5,165 nucleotides of DNA. Source: Pseudomonadales bacterium. Its GTDB lineage: Bacteria; Pseudomonadota; Gammaproteobacteria; Pseudomonadales; Azotimanducaceae. Location of the stretch: contig JAGWBL010000094.1 of assembly GCA_021295935.1 (NCBI GenBank), positions 1 through 5,165 of the forward strand. Reading direction: 5' to 3'. How positions within the stretch are numbered: the stretch's first letter is position 1; every line of letters begins with the position of its first letter. The position numbers were made by a program, and so were the translations under genes. Positions 1 through 5,165 of this stretch are shown piece after piece. Below the pieces are notes generated by a model. That model was not told where the DNA came from, did not search any database, and saw nothing but the letters and a program-made list of their open reading frames with translations.

Positions 1-873
1 CGAGGTGATGGACCCAGTCTTGGTGGTCGTGATCCGTTCCTGGAGGATCCCCATGTCTTCCGCCAGATTCGGCTGGTAGCCGACCGCCGAGGGCATCCTC
101 CCCAGCAACGCCGACACCTCGACGCCAGCCAGCGTGTAACGGTAGATGTTGTCCACGAACAGAAGCACGTCGCGGCCTTCGTCCCGAAACTGCTCCGCCA
201 GCGTCAGTCCCGACAAGGCGACTCGAAGCCGGTTTCCCGGCGGTTCGTTCATCTGGCCGAACACCAGCGAGATCTTGTCCAGAACACCGGCGCCCTGCAT
301 CTCGTAGTAGAAGTCGTTGCCCTCTCGGGTGCGCTCCCCAACTCCGGCGAACACCGACAATCCCGAGTGCTCGATGGCGATGTTCCGGATGAGTTCGAGC
401 ATGGTCACGGTCTTTCCGACACCGGCACCTCCGAACAGTCCGACCTTGCCGCCCCGAGCGAACGGACACATCAGGTCGATGACCTTGATTCCGGTTTCCA
501 GAAGCTCGTTCCCACCCTTCTGGTCTTCGAAGGTGGGCGGCTGCCGATGTATGGGGCGCACAACGCTGGACTCGATCGGTCCGCGCTCGTCGATGGGATT
601 GCCCAGCACGTCCATGATCCTGCCGAGCGTCGCGTCTCCCACCGGAATCGCGATCGGTTCATTGGTGTTCACGACCTCGAGCCCCCTGGAAAGCCCCTCG
701 GATGTCCCGAGCGCGATGCAACGCACGACCCCGTCTCCAAGCTGCTGCTGCACCTCGAGCGTCAGCCCTGTCTCCACGACGCGCAAGGCGTCAAGGACCT
801 TGGGCACGTCGTTTCGGTCGAACTCGACGTCAATGACGGCGCCGATGACCTGGACTGTCGTTCCGTTGCTCAT
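1..873 (-). CDS. atpD: F1Fo ATP synthase subunit beta, partial (C-terminus beyond left edge)
   Basis: This is the catalytic subunit of F1, which makes or hydrolyses ATP at the alpha/beta interfaces on the cytoplasmic side of the membrane. The window holds the first 291 residues of a protein usually about 460 long; the frame is open to the left edge. Residues 1-80 form the N-terminal beta-barrel, and the nucleotide-binding domain follows. The P-loop GGAGVGKT is at 148-155 (Lys154, Thr155). GVGERTREG at 177-185 carries catalytic Glu180 and Arg181. The Walker B strand LLFVDN ends near Asp241. The stretch VDNIYRYTLAG...SALLGRMPSAVGYQP closely matches proteobacterial beta. The DELSEED segment falls outside the window. 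The ATG at 871-873 is chosen because AAGGAG lies four bases upstream and the N-terminus fits the family. Residue 190 is Tyr where FYHEM usually has His, probably a neutral variant. It follows atpG by 30 bases. Confidence 0.98.
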   Translation of the reverse strand, partial: MSNGTTVQVIGAVIDVEFDRNDVPKVLDALRVVETGLTLEVQQQLGDGVVRCIALGTSEGLSRGLEVVNTNEPIAIPVGDATLGRIMDVLGNPIDERGPIESSVVRPIHRQPPTFEDQKGGNELLETGIKVIDLMCPFARGGKVGLFGGAGVGKTVTMLELIRNIAIEHSGLSVFAGVGERTREGNDFYYEMQGAGVLDKISLVFGQMNEPPGNRLRVALSGLTLAEQFRDEGRDVLLFVDNIYRYTLAGVEVSALLGRMPSAVGYQPNLAEDMGILQERITTTKTGSITS

Positions 874-877
874 GTCT

Positions 878-883
878 CTCCTT
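878..883 (-). promoter_or_regulatory. Strong Shine-Dalgarno site of atpD
   Basis: The minus strand reads AAGGAG followed by AGAC and then the ATG of atpD, a full anti-Shine-Dalgarno match with a four-base spacer (slightly short). It lies in the 30-base gap after the atpG stop. It fixes the atpD start and suggests independent, efficient initiation, which fits beta being needed in three copies per complex while gamma is needed once. Confidence 0.8.
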
Positions 884-903
884 CCGTGCGTTCCCGACGG
901 GCT

Positions 904-1764
904 CTAGAGCGCCGCAGCGCCTCCCACGATTTCCGCGATCTCCTGCGTGATCGAGGCCTGCCTGGCGTTGTTGTACAACAGCGTCAGTTCCTCGATGATG
1001 TCTGCAGCGCTGTCGGTGGCGTTCTTCATCGCGATCATCCTGGCAGCCTGTTCGCAGGCGGTGTTCTCCACCACTGCCCCATACACCTGCGAGTTGATGT
1101 AGCGTCGAACAATGCCATCGATCAATTCCCGCGCATCGGGTTCGTAGATGTAGTCCCAGAGCGCGCCTCCACCCTCCAGTTCCTCGGGCTTCAGCGGAAG
1201 CAACTGCCGAATCTGCGGCCGCTGCGTCATCGTGTTGACGAAAGTGTTCGAAATCAAGTCAAGACGATCCAATTCGCCGGCGTTGAACGCGTCAATCACG
1301 ACCTTGACGCCGCCCACGAGCGTCTCCACCGAGGGCTGCTCGCCCACACCGGATATGGAGGCGCGCACGTTGCCTCCGACTGAGCGAAAGAACGCTTGTG
1401 CCTTGAGGCCGATCAGGACCAGTTCCGATTGCGCGCCCTTGGATCTCCATGCATCGACATCCTTCAGCAGCGCCCGAAAGAGATTGGCGTTCAGCCCGCC
1501 GCACTGTCCCTTGTCCGTGGAAACCACGATGTACCCGATCCGCCCAACTTCCCGAGTGTGCATGGAAGGGTGCCGGTACTCCGCGCTTGCGTTGGCAAGG
1601 TGACCGATGACCTCGCGGATCCGACTGGCGTAAGGTCTCGCCTCCAGCATCCGGTCCTGGGTACGTCGCATCTTGCTCGCGGCCACCATCTGCATGGCGC
1701 TGGTCACCTTCTGGGTGTTCTGGACGCTCCCGATCTTCTTCTTGATCTCGCGGCCGGCCGCCAT
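904..1764 (-). CDS. atpG: F1Fo ATP synthase subunit gamma
   Basis: Gamma is the central rotor shaft of F1. Its N- and C-terminal helices form a coiled coil inside the alpha3beta3 ring, and its globular part contacts epsilon and the c-ring. The 286-residue product is about the usual length (E. coli 287). Residues 1-55 contain the first helix with SVQNTQKVTSAMQMVAASKM at 13-32. The middle domain has VSTDKGQCGGLNANLF at 81-96. The C-terminal helix carries EQAARMIAMKNATD at 238-251 and the signature YNNARQASITQEIAEIV at 264-280. The ATG at 1762-1764 is preferred: it gives the family N-terminus MAAGREIKKK, and GAGGA lies six bases upstream. A GTG one codon earlier (1765-1767) would add one residue and leave only three bases to GAGGA. 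The start ATG shares one base with the atpA stop (TGATG), so translation is probably coupled to atpA. The stop is TAG. Confidence 0.97.
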   Translation of the reverse strand: MAAGREIKKKIGSVQNTQKVTSAMQMVAASKMRRTQDRMLEARPYASRIREVIGHLANASAEYRHPSMHTREVGRIGYIVVSTDKGQCGGLNANLFRALLKDVDAWRSKGAQSELVLIGLKAQAFFRSVGGNVRASISGVGEQPSVETLVGGVKVVIDAFNAGELDRLDLISNTFVNTMTQRPQIRQLLPLKPEELEGGGALWDYIYEPDARELIDGIVRRYINSQVYGAVVENTACEQAARMIAMKNATDSAADIIEELTLLYNNARQASITQEIAEIVGGAAAL

Positions 1765-1775
1765 CACGCTTCCTC
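1762..1775 (-). promoter_or_regulatory. atpA stop / atpG start overlap with its Shine-Dalgarno site
   Basis: The minus strand reads GAGGAAGCGTGATG. The TGA stop of atpA (1764-1766) shares its A with the ATG of atpG (1762-1764), and GAGGA at 1771-1775 sits six bases before that ATG, inside the last atpA codons. This arrangement is typical of termination-reinitiation coupling. The GTG at 1765-1767 is an alternative start only one codon away. Confidence 0.75.
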
Positions 1776-3320
1776 GTAGGAATGGCTGGCCGCGAACGAA
1801 TCGATGGCAGTTCGCATCTCCGCGACGATCTCATCCGAGTACTCGCCAGTGTCGCTGATGCGCGCCATCCAGTCGCCGTGCTCGCTGTTCATGTAGGCAA
1901 GCAGGTCGCGCTCGAAGTCGAGAACTCGCTTGACCGGAACCGACTCCAGGTGGCCTTCGGTGGCGGCGAACAGCGATACTCCCATCTCGGCCACCGTCAT
2001 CGGAGAGAACTGTGATTGCTTCATGAGTTCCTCCACCCGCTGGCCATGCTCCAGCTGCTTCCGTGTCGCTTCATCCAGGTCCGAAGCGAACTGGGAGAAC
2101 GCGGCAAGTTCTCGGTACTGCGCGAGGGCGAGCTTGATGCCGCCTGAGATTTTCTTGATGAACGGCACCTGCGCTGCCCCGCCCACTCGGGACACGGAGA
2201 TTCCCGGGCTCATCGCCGGCCTGATGCCAGCGTTGAACCGGTCCGTCTCCAGGTAGATCTGGCCGTCGGTGATGGAAATGACGTTCGTCGGCACGAACGC
2301 GCTCACGTCACCCGCCTGGGTCTCGATAATCGGCAACGCAGTCAAGGATCCTGTCCTGCCCTTGATCTTGCCTCCGGTGAACTTCTCCACGTACTCGGCA
2401 TTGACTTTCGCGGCGCGCTCGAGCAATCGGGAATGCAGATAGAAGATGTCTCCCGGGTAAGCCTCACGACCCGGCGGACGCCTCAGCAACAACGAAATCT
2501 GGCGATACGCCCAAGCCTGCTTCGTCAGGTCGTCGTAAACGATCAGCGCGTCCTCTCCACGGTCCCGAAAATACTCTCCCATCGAGCAGCCCGCATAGGG
2601 TGACAGGTACTGCATGGGCGCTGGATCCGCGGCGCTGGCAGCCACCACGATGGTGTGCGCCATGGCCCCATGTTCCTCGAACGTGCGCACGATATTTGCA
2701 ATGGTCGACATCTTCTGGCCGATGGCCACGTAGATGCACTTGATGCCGGTCCCTTTCTGGTTGATGACGGCGTCCACCGCGATTGCGGTCTTGCCAATCT
2801 GCCGGTCGCCAATGATCAGCTCGCGCTGTCCACGGCCGATCGGAATCATCGAATCGATGCACTTGATGCCCATCTGCACGGGTGCATCCACCGACTGCCG
2901 GGCAATGACGCCGGGAGCCACCTTCTCCACAGGCGAGGACTCCGACGCCTGAATGGGCCCCTTGCCGTCAATAGGGTTGCCCAAGGCGTCGACCACGCGG
3001 CCAAGCAGTTCCGGGCCTGCGGGAACCTCGGCGATTCGCTTGGTGCATTTCGCCGTCGCGCCTTCGGACAGGCCCTTGAACTCGCCCAACACGACCACGC
3101 CGACCGAGTCTCGTTCCAGGTTCATTGCCATGCCGAACACGCCGCCGGGGAACTCGATCATCTCGCCGTACTGCGCTTCGGCGAGGCCGTAAACGCGCAC
3201 GATGCCGTCCGACACCGACACCACGACGCCCTCGTTGCGAGGAGTCGCCGAGATGTCCAGGCTCCTGATGCGATCCCTGATCAGTTCGCTGATTTCTGAA
3301 GGATTGAGTTGATTTGCCAT
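1764..3320 (-). CDS. atpA: F1Fo ATP synthase subunit alpha
   Basis: Alpha is the regulatory, non-catalytic nucleotide-binding subunit of the alpha3beta3 ring; it also supplies the arginine finger to the catalytic sites on beta. The product is 518 residues (E. coli 513). The N-terminal helix and barrel span about 1-95. The P-loop GDRQIGKT is at 171-178 (Lys177, Thr178); the family form is GDRQTGKT, so Ile175 replaces a normally conserved Thr. The Walker B strand ALIVYDD is at 258-264 (Asp263). The segment KQAWAYRQISLLLRRPPGRE starts at 267. The signature PGISVSRVGGAAQ at 372-384 contains Arg378, equivalent to E. coli Arg376. The helical C-terminal domain runs from about 390 to the end and contains ALAQYRELAAFSQFASDLD. 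The start has only a weak Shine-Dalgarno match (GGGAA, four bases upstream) and lies 15 bases after the atpH stop, so coupling with atpH is likely. The stop TGA overlaps the start of atpG. Confidence 0.98.
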   Translation of the reverse strand: MANQLNPSEISELIRDRIRSLDISATPRNEGVVVSVSDGIVRVYGLAEAQYGEMIEFPGGVFGMAMNLERDSVGVVVLGEFKGLSEGATAKCTKRIAEVPAGPELLGRVVDALGNPIDGKGPIQASESSPVEKVAPGVIARQSVDAPVQMGIKCIDSMIPIGRGQRELIIGDRQIGKTAIAVDAVINQKGTGIKCIYVAIGQKMSTIANIVRTFEEHGAMAHTIVVAASAADPAPMQYLSPYAGCSMGEYFRDRGEDALIVYDDLTKQAWAYRQISLLLRRPPGREAYPGDIFYLHSRLLERAAKVNAEYVEKFTGGKIKGRTGSLTALPIIETQAGDVSAFVPTNVISITDGQIYLETDRFNAGIRPAMSPGISVSRVGGAAQVPFIKKISGGIKLALAQYRELAAFSQFASDLDEATRKQLEHGQRVEELMKQSQFSPMTVAEMGVSLFAATEGHLESVPVKRVLDFERDLLAYMNSEHGDWMARISDTGEYSDEIVAEMRTAIDSFAASHSYEEA

Positions 3321-3335
3321 TCGGTTCCCGGGTTC

Positions 3336-3875
3336 CTAGGCGCGACTCAGCGCCTCACGCATCCTCTCGAGTCTTCCGCGCACCGAGGCGTCGAGGACCG
3401 TGTCCCCGAACCTGATCAGCGCCCCGCCCAGCAAAGAGGAATCGGTCTCAACGTTCATTTCCACCGAGCCCCGAATCCGCCTTTGCATTGCCTGCCGCAA
3501 GGCGTCCACTTGCCCGCCATCCAGTTCGGATGCTGAGATGACCGTTACATCGGTGGCCTGGGCATCTGCCGCCTGAAGACCGGCGAACTGACTGCAGATC
3601 TCCGGCAGGAGTCCGAGTCGGCCAACGCCGGCGAGCACCGTCATCAGGTTCCGGGCTGCGGAAGGAAGCCAATCTTCAAGCAGGGTGTAGAGTCGTTCCG
3701 CCTTCTCCTTCGCTGATCTCGACGGCGATTCGACAAGTTCCCGCACGCCGGGCTCGTCGACGACTTGAGCCAAAACCTCCAGGCCGGCCCGCCACGTGTC
3801 AACCTCATGGTCTTCTGTGGCCAGGTCGTACAGAGCAACGGCATAAGGCCGCGCCAGGGTCGCCAGCTCCGCCAT
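3336..3875 (-). CDS. atpH: F1Fo ATP synthase subunit delta
   Basis: Delta (the OSCP homologue) sits on top of F1 and ties the alpha N-termini to the C-terminal end of the b dimer, so it is the head of the peripheral stalk. The product is 179 residues (E. coli 177). The N-terminal helical domain starts with LATLARPYAVALYDLA (4-19), the usual ARPYA motif, and extends to about 105. It includes RNLMTVLAGVGRLGLLPEI at 75-93. The C-terminal domain carries the family signature at 149-172, ending in DASVRGRLERM, close to the E. coli version. The ATG at 3873-3875 gives the expected N-terminus MAELATLARPYA. It lies four bases after the atpF stop, with a modest GGAG ten bases upstream inside the end of atpF, so coupling to atpF is likely. 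The stop is TAG. Confidence 0.96.
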   Translation of the reverse strand: MAELATLARPYAVALYDLATEDHEVDTWRAGLEVLAQVVDEPGVRELVESPSRSAKEKAERLYTLLEDWLPSAARNLMTVLAGVGRLGLLPEICSQFAGLQAADAQATDVTVISASELDGGQVDALRQAMQRRIRGSVEMNVETDSSLLGGALIRFGDTVLDASVRGRLERMREALSRA

Positions 3876-3879
3876 CTGA

Positions 3880-4350
3880 CTACAGCTCCGCCGCGAGCCG
3901 ATCGAGATCCCGCCGGTGTTGCTCCGGGTCGATCGCCTGGCCCAGGATCCTCTCCGCGCCAGCGACCGCGAGCGCGGCGACGTCGGCGCGAAGGCCTTCT
4001 CTTGCTCGGTGTCGTTCCTGTTCCAAATCCGCCCGCGCGGCTTCCTTGATGCGTTCGCCTTCCGCTTGAGCCTTCTGTTTCGCTTGCTCGATCATCGACC
4101 CGGCTTGTGCCCTCGCTTGGTCAATGATCTCCTGCGAACGCGCTTGTGCCTGGCGCAGGGCTTCCTGCGCCTTGTGATCCGCCTCGCGCAGCTGCCGCTT
4201 CGCCTTCTCCGCGTGCTCCAGTCCTGCCGCGATCGTCGCCTGGCGTTCATGCATGGCGTTCAGCAGCACTGGCCAACCGAACTTCCAGATGAACCAGGCA
4301 AACACGAAGAAGGCGATGCCCTGAAGGATCATCGTTGCATTCATGTTCAT
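3880..4350 (-). CDS. atpF: F1Fo ATP synthase subunit b
   Basis: Subunit b is membrane-anchored and dimerises to form the peripheral stalk that holds alpha3beta3 and subunit a still against rotation. The product is 156 residues, the same length as E. coli b. Residues 7-32 form the single N-terminal membrane helix (MILQGIAFFVFAWFIWKFGW). ERQATIAAGLEHAEKA (35-50) starts a long charged, Ala/Gln/Glu/Arg-rich helix to about 122, the expected coiled coil. AALAVAGAERILGQAID (125-141) is the delta-binding end and matches the family LAVAGAEKI motif. The ATG at 4348-4350 is chosen because MNMNAT matches the E. coli start MNLNAT and AGGAG lies ten bases upstream. An in-frame upstream extension to 4425 would add an arginine-rich 25-residue leader overlapping atpE, and is rejected. 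No b' paralogue is present. The stop is TAG. Confidence 0.97.
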   Translation of the reverse strand: MNMNATMILQGIAFFVFAWFIWKFGWPVLLNAMHERQATIAAGLEHAEKAKRQLREADHKAQEALRQAQARSQEIIDQARAQAGSMIEQAKQKAQAEGERIKEAARADLEQERHRAREGLRADVAALAVAGAERILGQAIDPEQHRRDLDRLAAEL

Positions 4351-4360
4351 CGGGTCTGAT

Positions 4361-4365
4361 CTCCT
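4361..4365 (-). promoter_or_regulatory. Shine-Dalgarno site of atpF
   Basis: AGGAG on the minus strand, ten bases before the ATG at 4348-4350, in the 31-base gap after atpE. The spacing is at the long end of the normal range. It supports the 156-residue start over the longer reading frame that runs back into atpE. Confidence 0.65.
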
Positions 4366-4381
4366 GCGTCGGCCGAGCGAT

Positions 4382-4618
4382 CTAGCCGCCGCCGAACAAC
4401 GTGAGCAAGCCCACGCCCACAGCAATCATGGGGACCGCGTCCACGAGACCCAGGACGATGAACAACCAAAGGCGGAGCAGCGGGAGGTTCTCGGGTTGTC
4501 GAGCCACGCCCTCCAGGAACTTGCCCCCCAGAGAGCCCACGCCAATGGCTGCCCCTATCGCCGCCATCCCGATCATGATGCCGGCAGCTACCGACATCAA
4601 CGCTTGTGCTGTTTCCAT
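4382..4618 (-). CDS. atpE: F1Fo ATP synthase subunit c (proton-type)
   Basis: This is the proteolipid hairpin that assembles into the membrane rotor ring and carries ions past subunit a. The product is 78 residues (E. coli 79). Helix 1 spans about 6-35 with the small-residue packing stretch AAIGAAIGVGSLGG (19-32). The polar loop ARQPENLPLL (39-48) contains the Arg-Gln-Pro that contacts gamma and epsilon. Helix 2 spans about 50-76 and holds the ion-carrying carboxylate Asp60 in GLVDAVPMIAVG, equivalent to E. coli Asp61. A carboxylate followed by Ala, with Val27 where Na+-type rings have Gln, points to proton coupling; this follows from known c-ring ligands and is not measured. The ATG is fixed by AAGGAG five bases upstream. 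The gene sits between atpB and atpF as usual. The stop is TAG. Confidence 0.98.
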   Translation of the reverse strand: METAQALMSVAAGIMIGMAAIGAAIGVGSLGGKFLEGVARQPENLPLLRLWLFIVLGLVDAVPMIAVGVGLLTLFGGG

Positions 4619-4642
4619 GAATTCTCCTTGTGCAAATGAAAC
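4619..4642 (-). promoter_or_regulatory. atpE translation initiation region, AT-rich with perfect Shine-Dalgarno
   Basis: The 24-base gap between the atpB stop and the atpE ATG contains AAGGAG at 4624-4629 with a five-base spacer. Fifteen of its 24 bases are A or T, in clear contrast to the GC-rich genes around it. Low structure plus an ideal ribosome site fits the need for many c subunits per complex. In E. coli the atpE leader is known to enhance translation; a similar role here is inference. Confidence 0.75.
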
Positions 4643-5165
4643 CTAGTGGTCGCCGTGCGTGTCGTACGCCTGCGTGACATAGACGATGGTCAGAACCGCA
4701 AAGATGAAAGCCTGAAGCGCTATGACAAGGACATGGAACATCGCCCACGCCCACTGAAGCGCGCCACCAAAGAGGTAGAAGGCCCAGACACCACCGCCGT
4801 ACATCAGGCAGATCAGCACGAAGATCATCTCGCCTGCGAACAGGTTTCCGAACAGCCTCAGGCCAAGCGAGACCGGCTTCGCGATGAGCGTGATGCTCTC
4901 GAGCACGAGATTGACTGGAGCAAGGAACTTGGGCAGTGGCTGAAACGCAAGTTCCGCGATGAACCCGCCGATGCCCTTCTGGCGGAGCGAAAAGAACAAG
5001 ACCATTCCAAACACCGCAAGCGCCATGCCCATCGTGATGTTCACGTCGGTCGTGGGGACGATCTTCATGTAGTCCACGCCCAGGAGAGCCGCGGTGTACG
5101 GGATCCAGTCAACCGGCACGAGATCCATGAGGATCATGAGGAAGACCCAGACGAACACCGTCAAC
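4643..5165 (-). CDS. atpB: F1Fo ATP synthase subunit a, partial (N-terminus beyond right edge)
   Basis: Subunit a is the membrane stator that forms the two ion half-channels beside the c-ring. The window holds the last 173 complete codons; by alignment to remembered E. coli a (271 residues), roughly the first 107 residues are missing. Visible hydrophobic helices lie at about 41-60, 82-118 and 138-163 of the fragment. The essential Arg is residue 103 in SLGLRLFGN (E. coli Arg210). The half-channel residues Glu112 (NLFAGEMIF), His144 (AMFHVLVIALQAF) and Gln151 correspond to E. coli Glu219, His245 and Gln252. The loop between Arg103 and His144 is six residues longer than in E. coli, within family variation. 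The TTG at 5162-5164 is an internal Leu codon, not a start. The protein ends in the polar tail DTHGDH at a TAG stop, 24 bases before atpE. Confidence 0.97.
   Translation of the reverse strand, partial: LTVFVWVFLMILMDLVPVDWIPYTAALLGVDYMKIVPTTDVNITMGMALAVFGMVLFFSLRQKGIGGFIAELAFQPLPKFLAPVNLVLESITLIAKPVSLGLRLFGNLFAGEMIFVLICLMYGGGVWAFYLFGGALQWAWAMFHVLVIALQAFIFAVLTIVYVTQAYDTHGDH

Noticed and set aside
629..639. Possible frameshift or truncation in any of the atp genes.
   Set aside because: All seven frames read through without interruption, and the five complete proteins have normal lengths (78, 156, 179, 286 and 518 residues).
874..903. A possible hairpin or terminator in the atpG-atpD gap (CCGT...ACGG, CCCGTCGGG).
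   Set aside because: Stems are only three or four pairs and no T-run follows; atpD continues the operon.
367..1383. A 338-codon plus-strand open frame antisense to atpD and atpG.
   Set aside because: It runs opposite to two highly conserved genes and across their gap. Its product is Arg/His/Asp-rich with no recognisable domain. Such antisense frames are common opposite GC-rich genes.
2655..3299. A 214-codon plus-strand open frame antisense to the 5' half of atpA.
   Set aside because: It is a mirror of atpA codon bias; the His/Arg/Asp-rich product resembles no family.
4369..4376. The palindrome TCGGCCGA in the atpE-atpF gap as an operator or mRNA processing site.
   Set aside because: An isolated eight-base GC-rich palindrome is expected by chance in such DNA, and nothing else supports a function.
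4351..4425. A 25-residue N-terminal extension of subunit b.
   Set aside because: It would overlap atpE, is Arg-rich and precedes the normal MNMNAT start, which has its own AGGAG and gives the standard 156-residue length.
4347..4754. A 135-codon minus-strand frame covering the end of atpB, atpE and the start of atpF.
   Set aside because: It is out of frame with all three recognised genes and gives a Cys/His/Arg-rich sequence with no family match; the real frames are unambiguous.
5162..5164. TTG as the start of atpB.
   Set aside because: The protein is homologous to the C-terminal part of subunit a only, so this is an internal Leu codon in a gene cut by the window edge.

Overview
This window is one minus-strand run of genes for the F1Fo ATP synthase. 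In transcription order (right to left) it holds atpB (subunit a, 5' end cut off by the right edge), atpE (c), atpF (b), atpH (delta), atpA (alpha), atpG (gamma) and atpD (beta, 3' end cut off by the left edge). Five genes are complete and two are partial. No plus-strand gene is supported. No mobile element, CRISPR array, RNA gene, promoter or terminator is visible. The operon promoter and any atpI would lie beyond the right edge, and the rest of atpD and any atpC beyond the left edge.

The organism is most likely a GC-rich proteobacterium, probably a gammaproteobacterium. Fo and F1 genes share one operon in the order B-E-F-H-A-G-D. There is a single 156-residue b subunit and no b' gene. The a, c, alpha, gamma and beta proteins resemble remembered E. 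coli sequences over long stretches. The Fo/F1 split and b/b' pair usual in alphaproteobacteria and cyanobacteria are absent. The placement is inference from remembered sequences, not from a search.

Layout from right to left: atpB (4643-5165, partial), a 24-base gap with a strong Shine-Dalgarno site, atpE (4382-4618), a 31-base gap, atpF (3880-4350), a 4-base gap, atpH (3336-3875), a 15-base gap, atpA (1764-3320), a 1-base stop/start overlap, atpG (904-1764), a 30-base gap with a strong Shine-Dalgarno site, and atpD (1-873, partial). The gaps are all short, so one polycistronic transcript is expected.

The products form one machine. Subunits a and the c-ring carry ions across the membrane, b and delta form the peripheral stalk, gamma is the rotor shaft, and alpha3beta3 makes or hydrolyses ATP. 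The essential residues covered by the window are present: the a-subunit Arg, the c-subunit Asp, both P-loop Lys-Thr pairs, the beta catalytic Glu and the alpha arginine finger. The c subunit looks proton-type. I see no undescribed system here. The points worth a second look are small: an Ile inside the alpha P-loop, TAG stops in five of six genes with every CTAG in the window lying at a stop, and uneven ribosome-binding-site strength along the operon.
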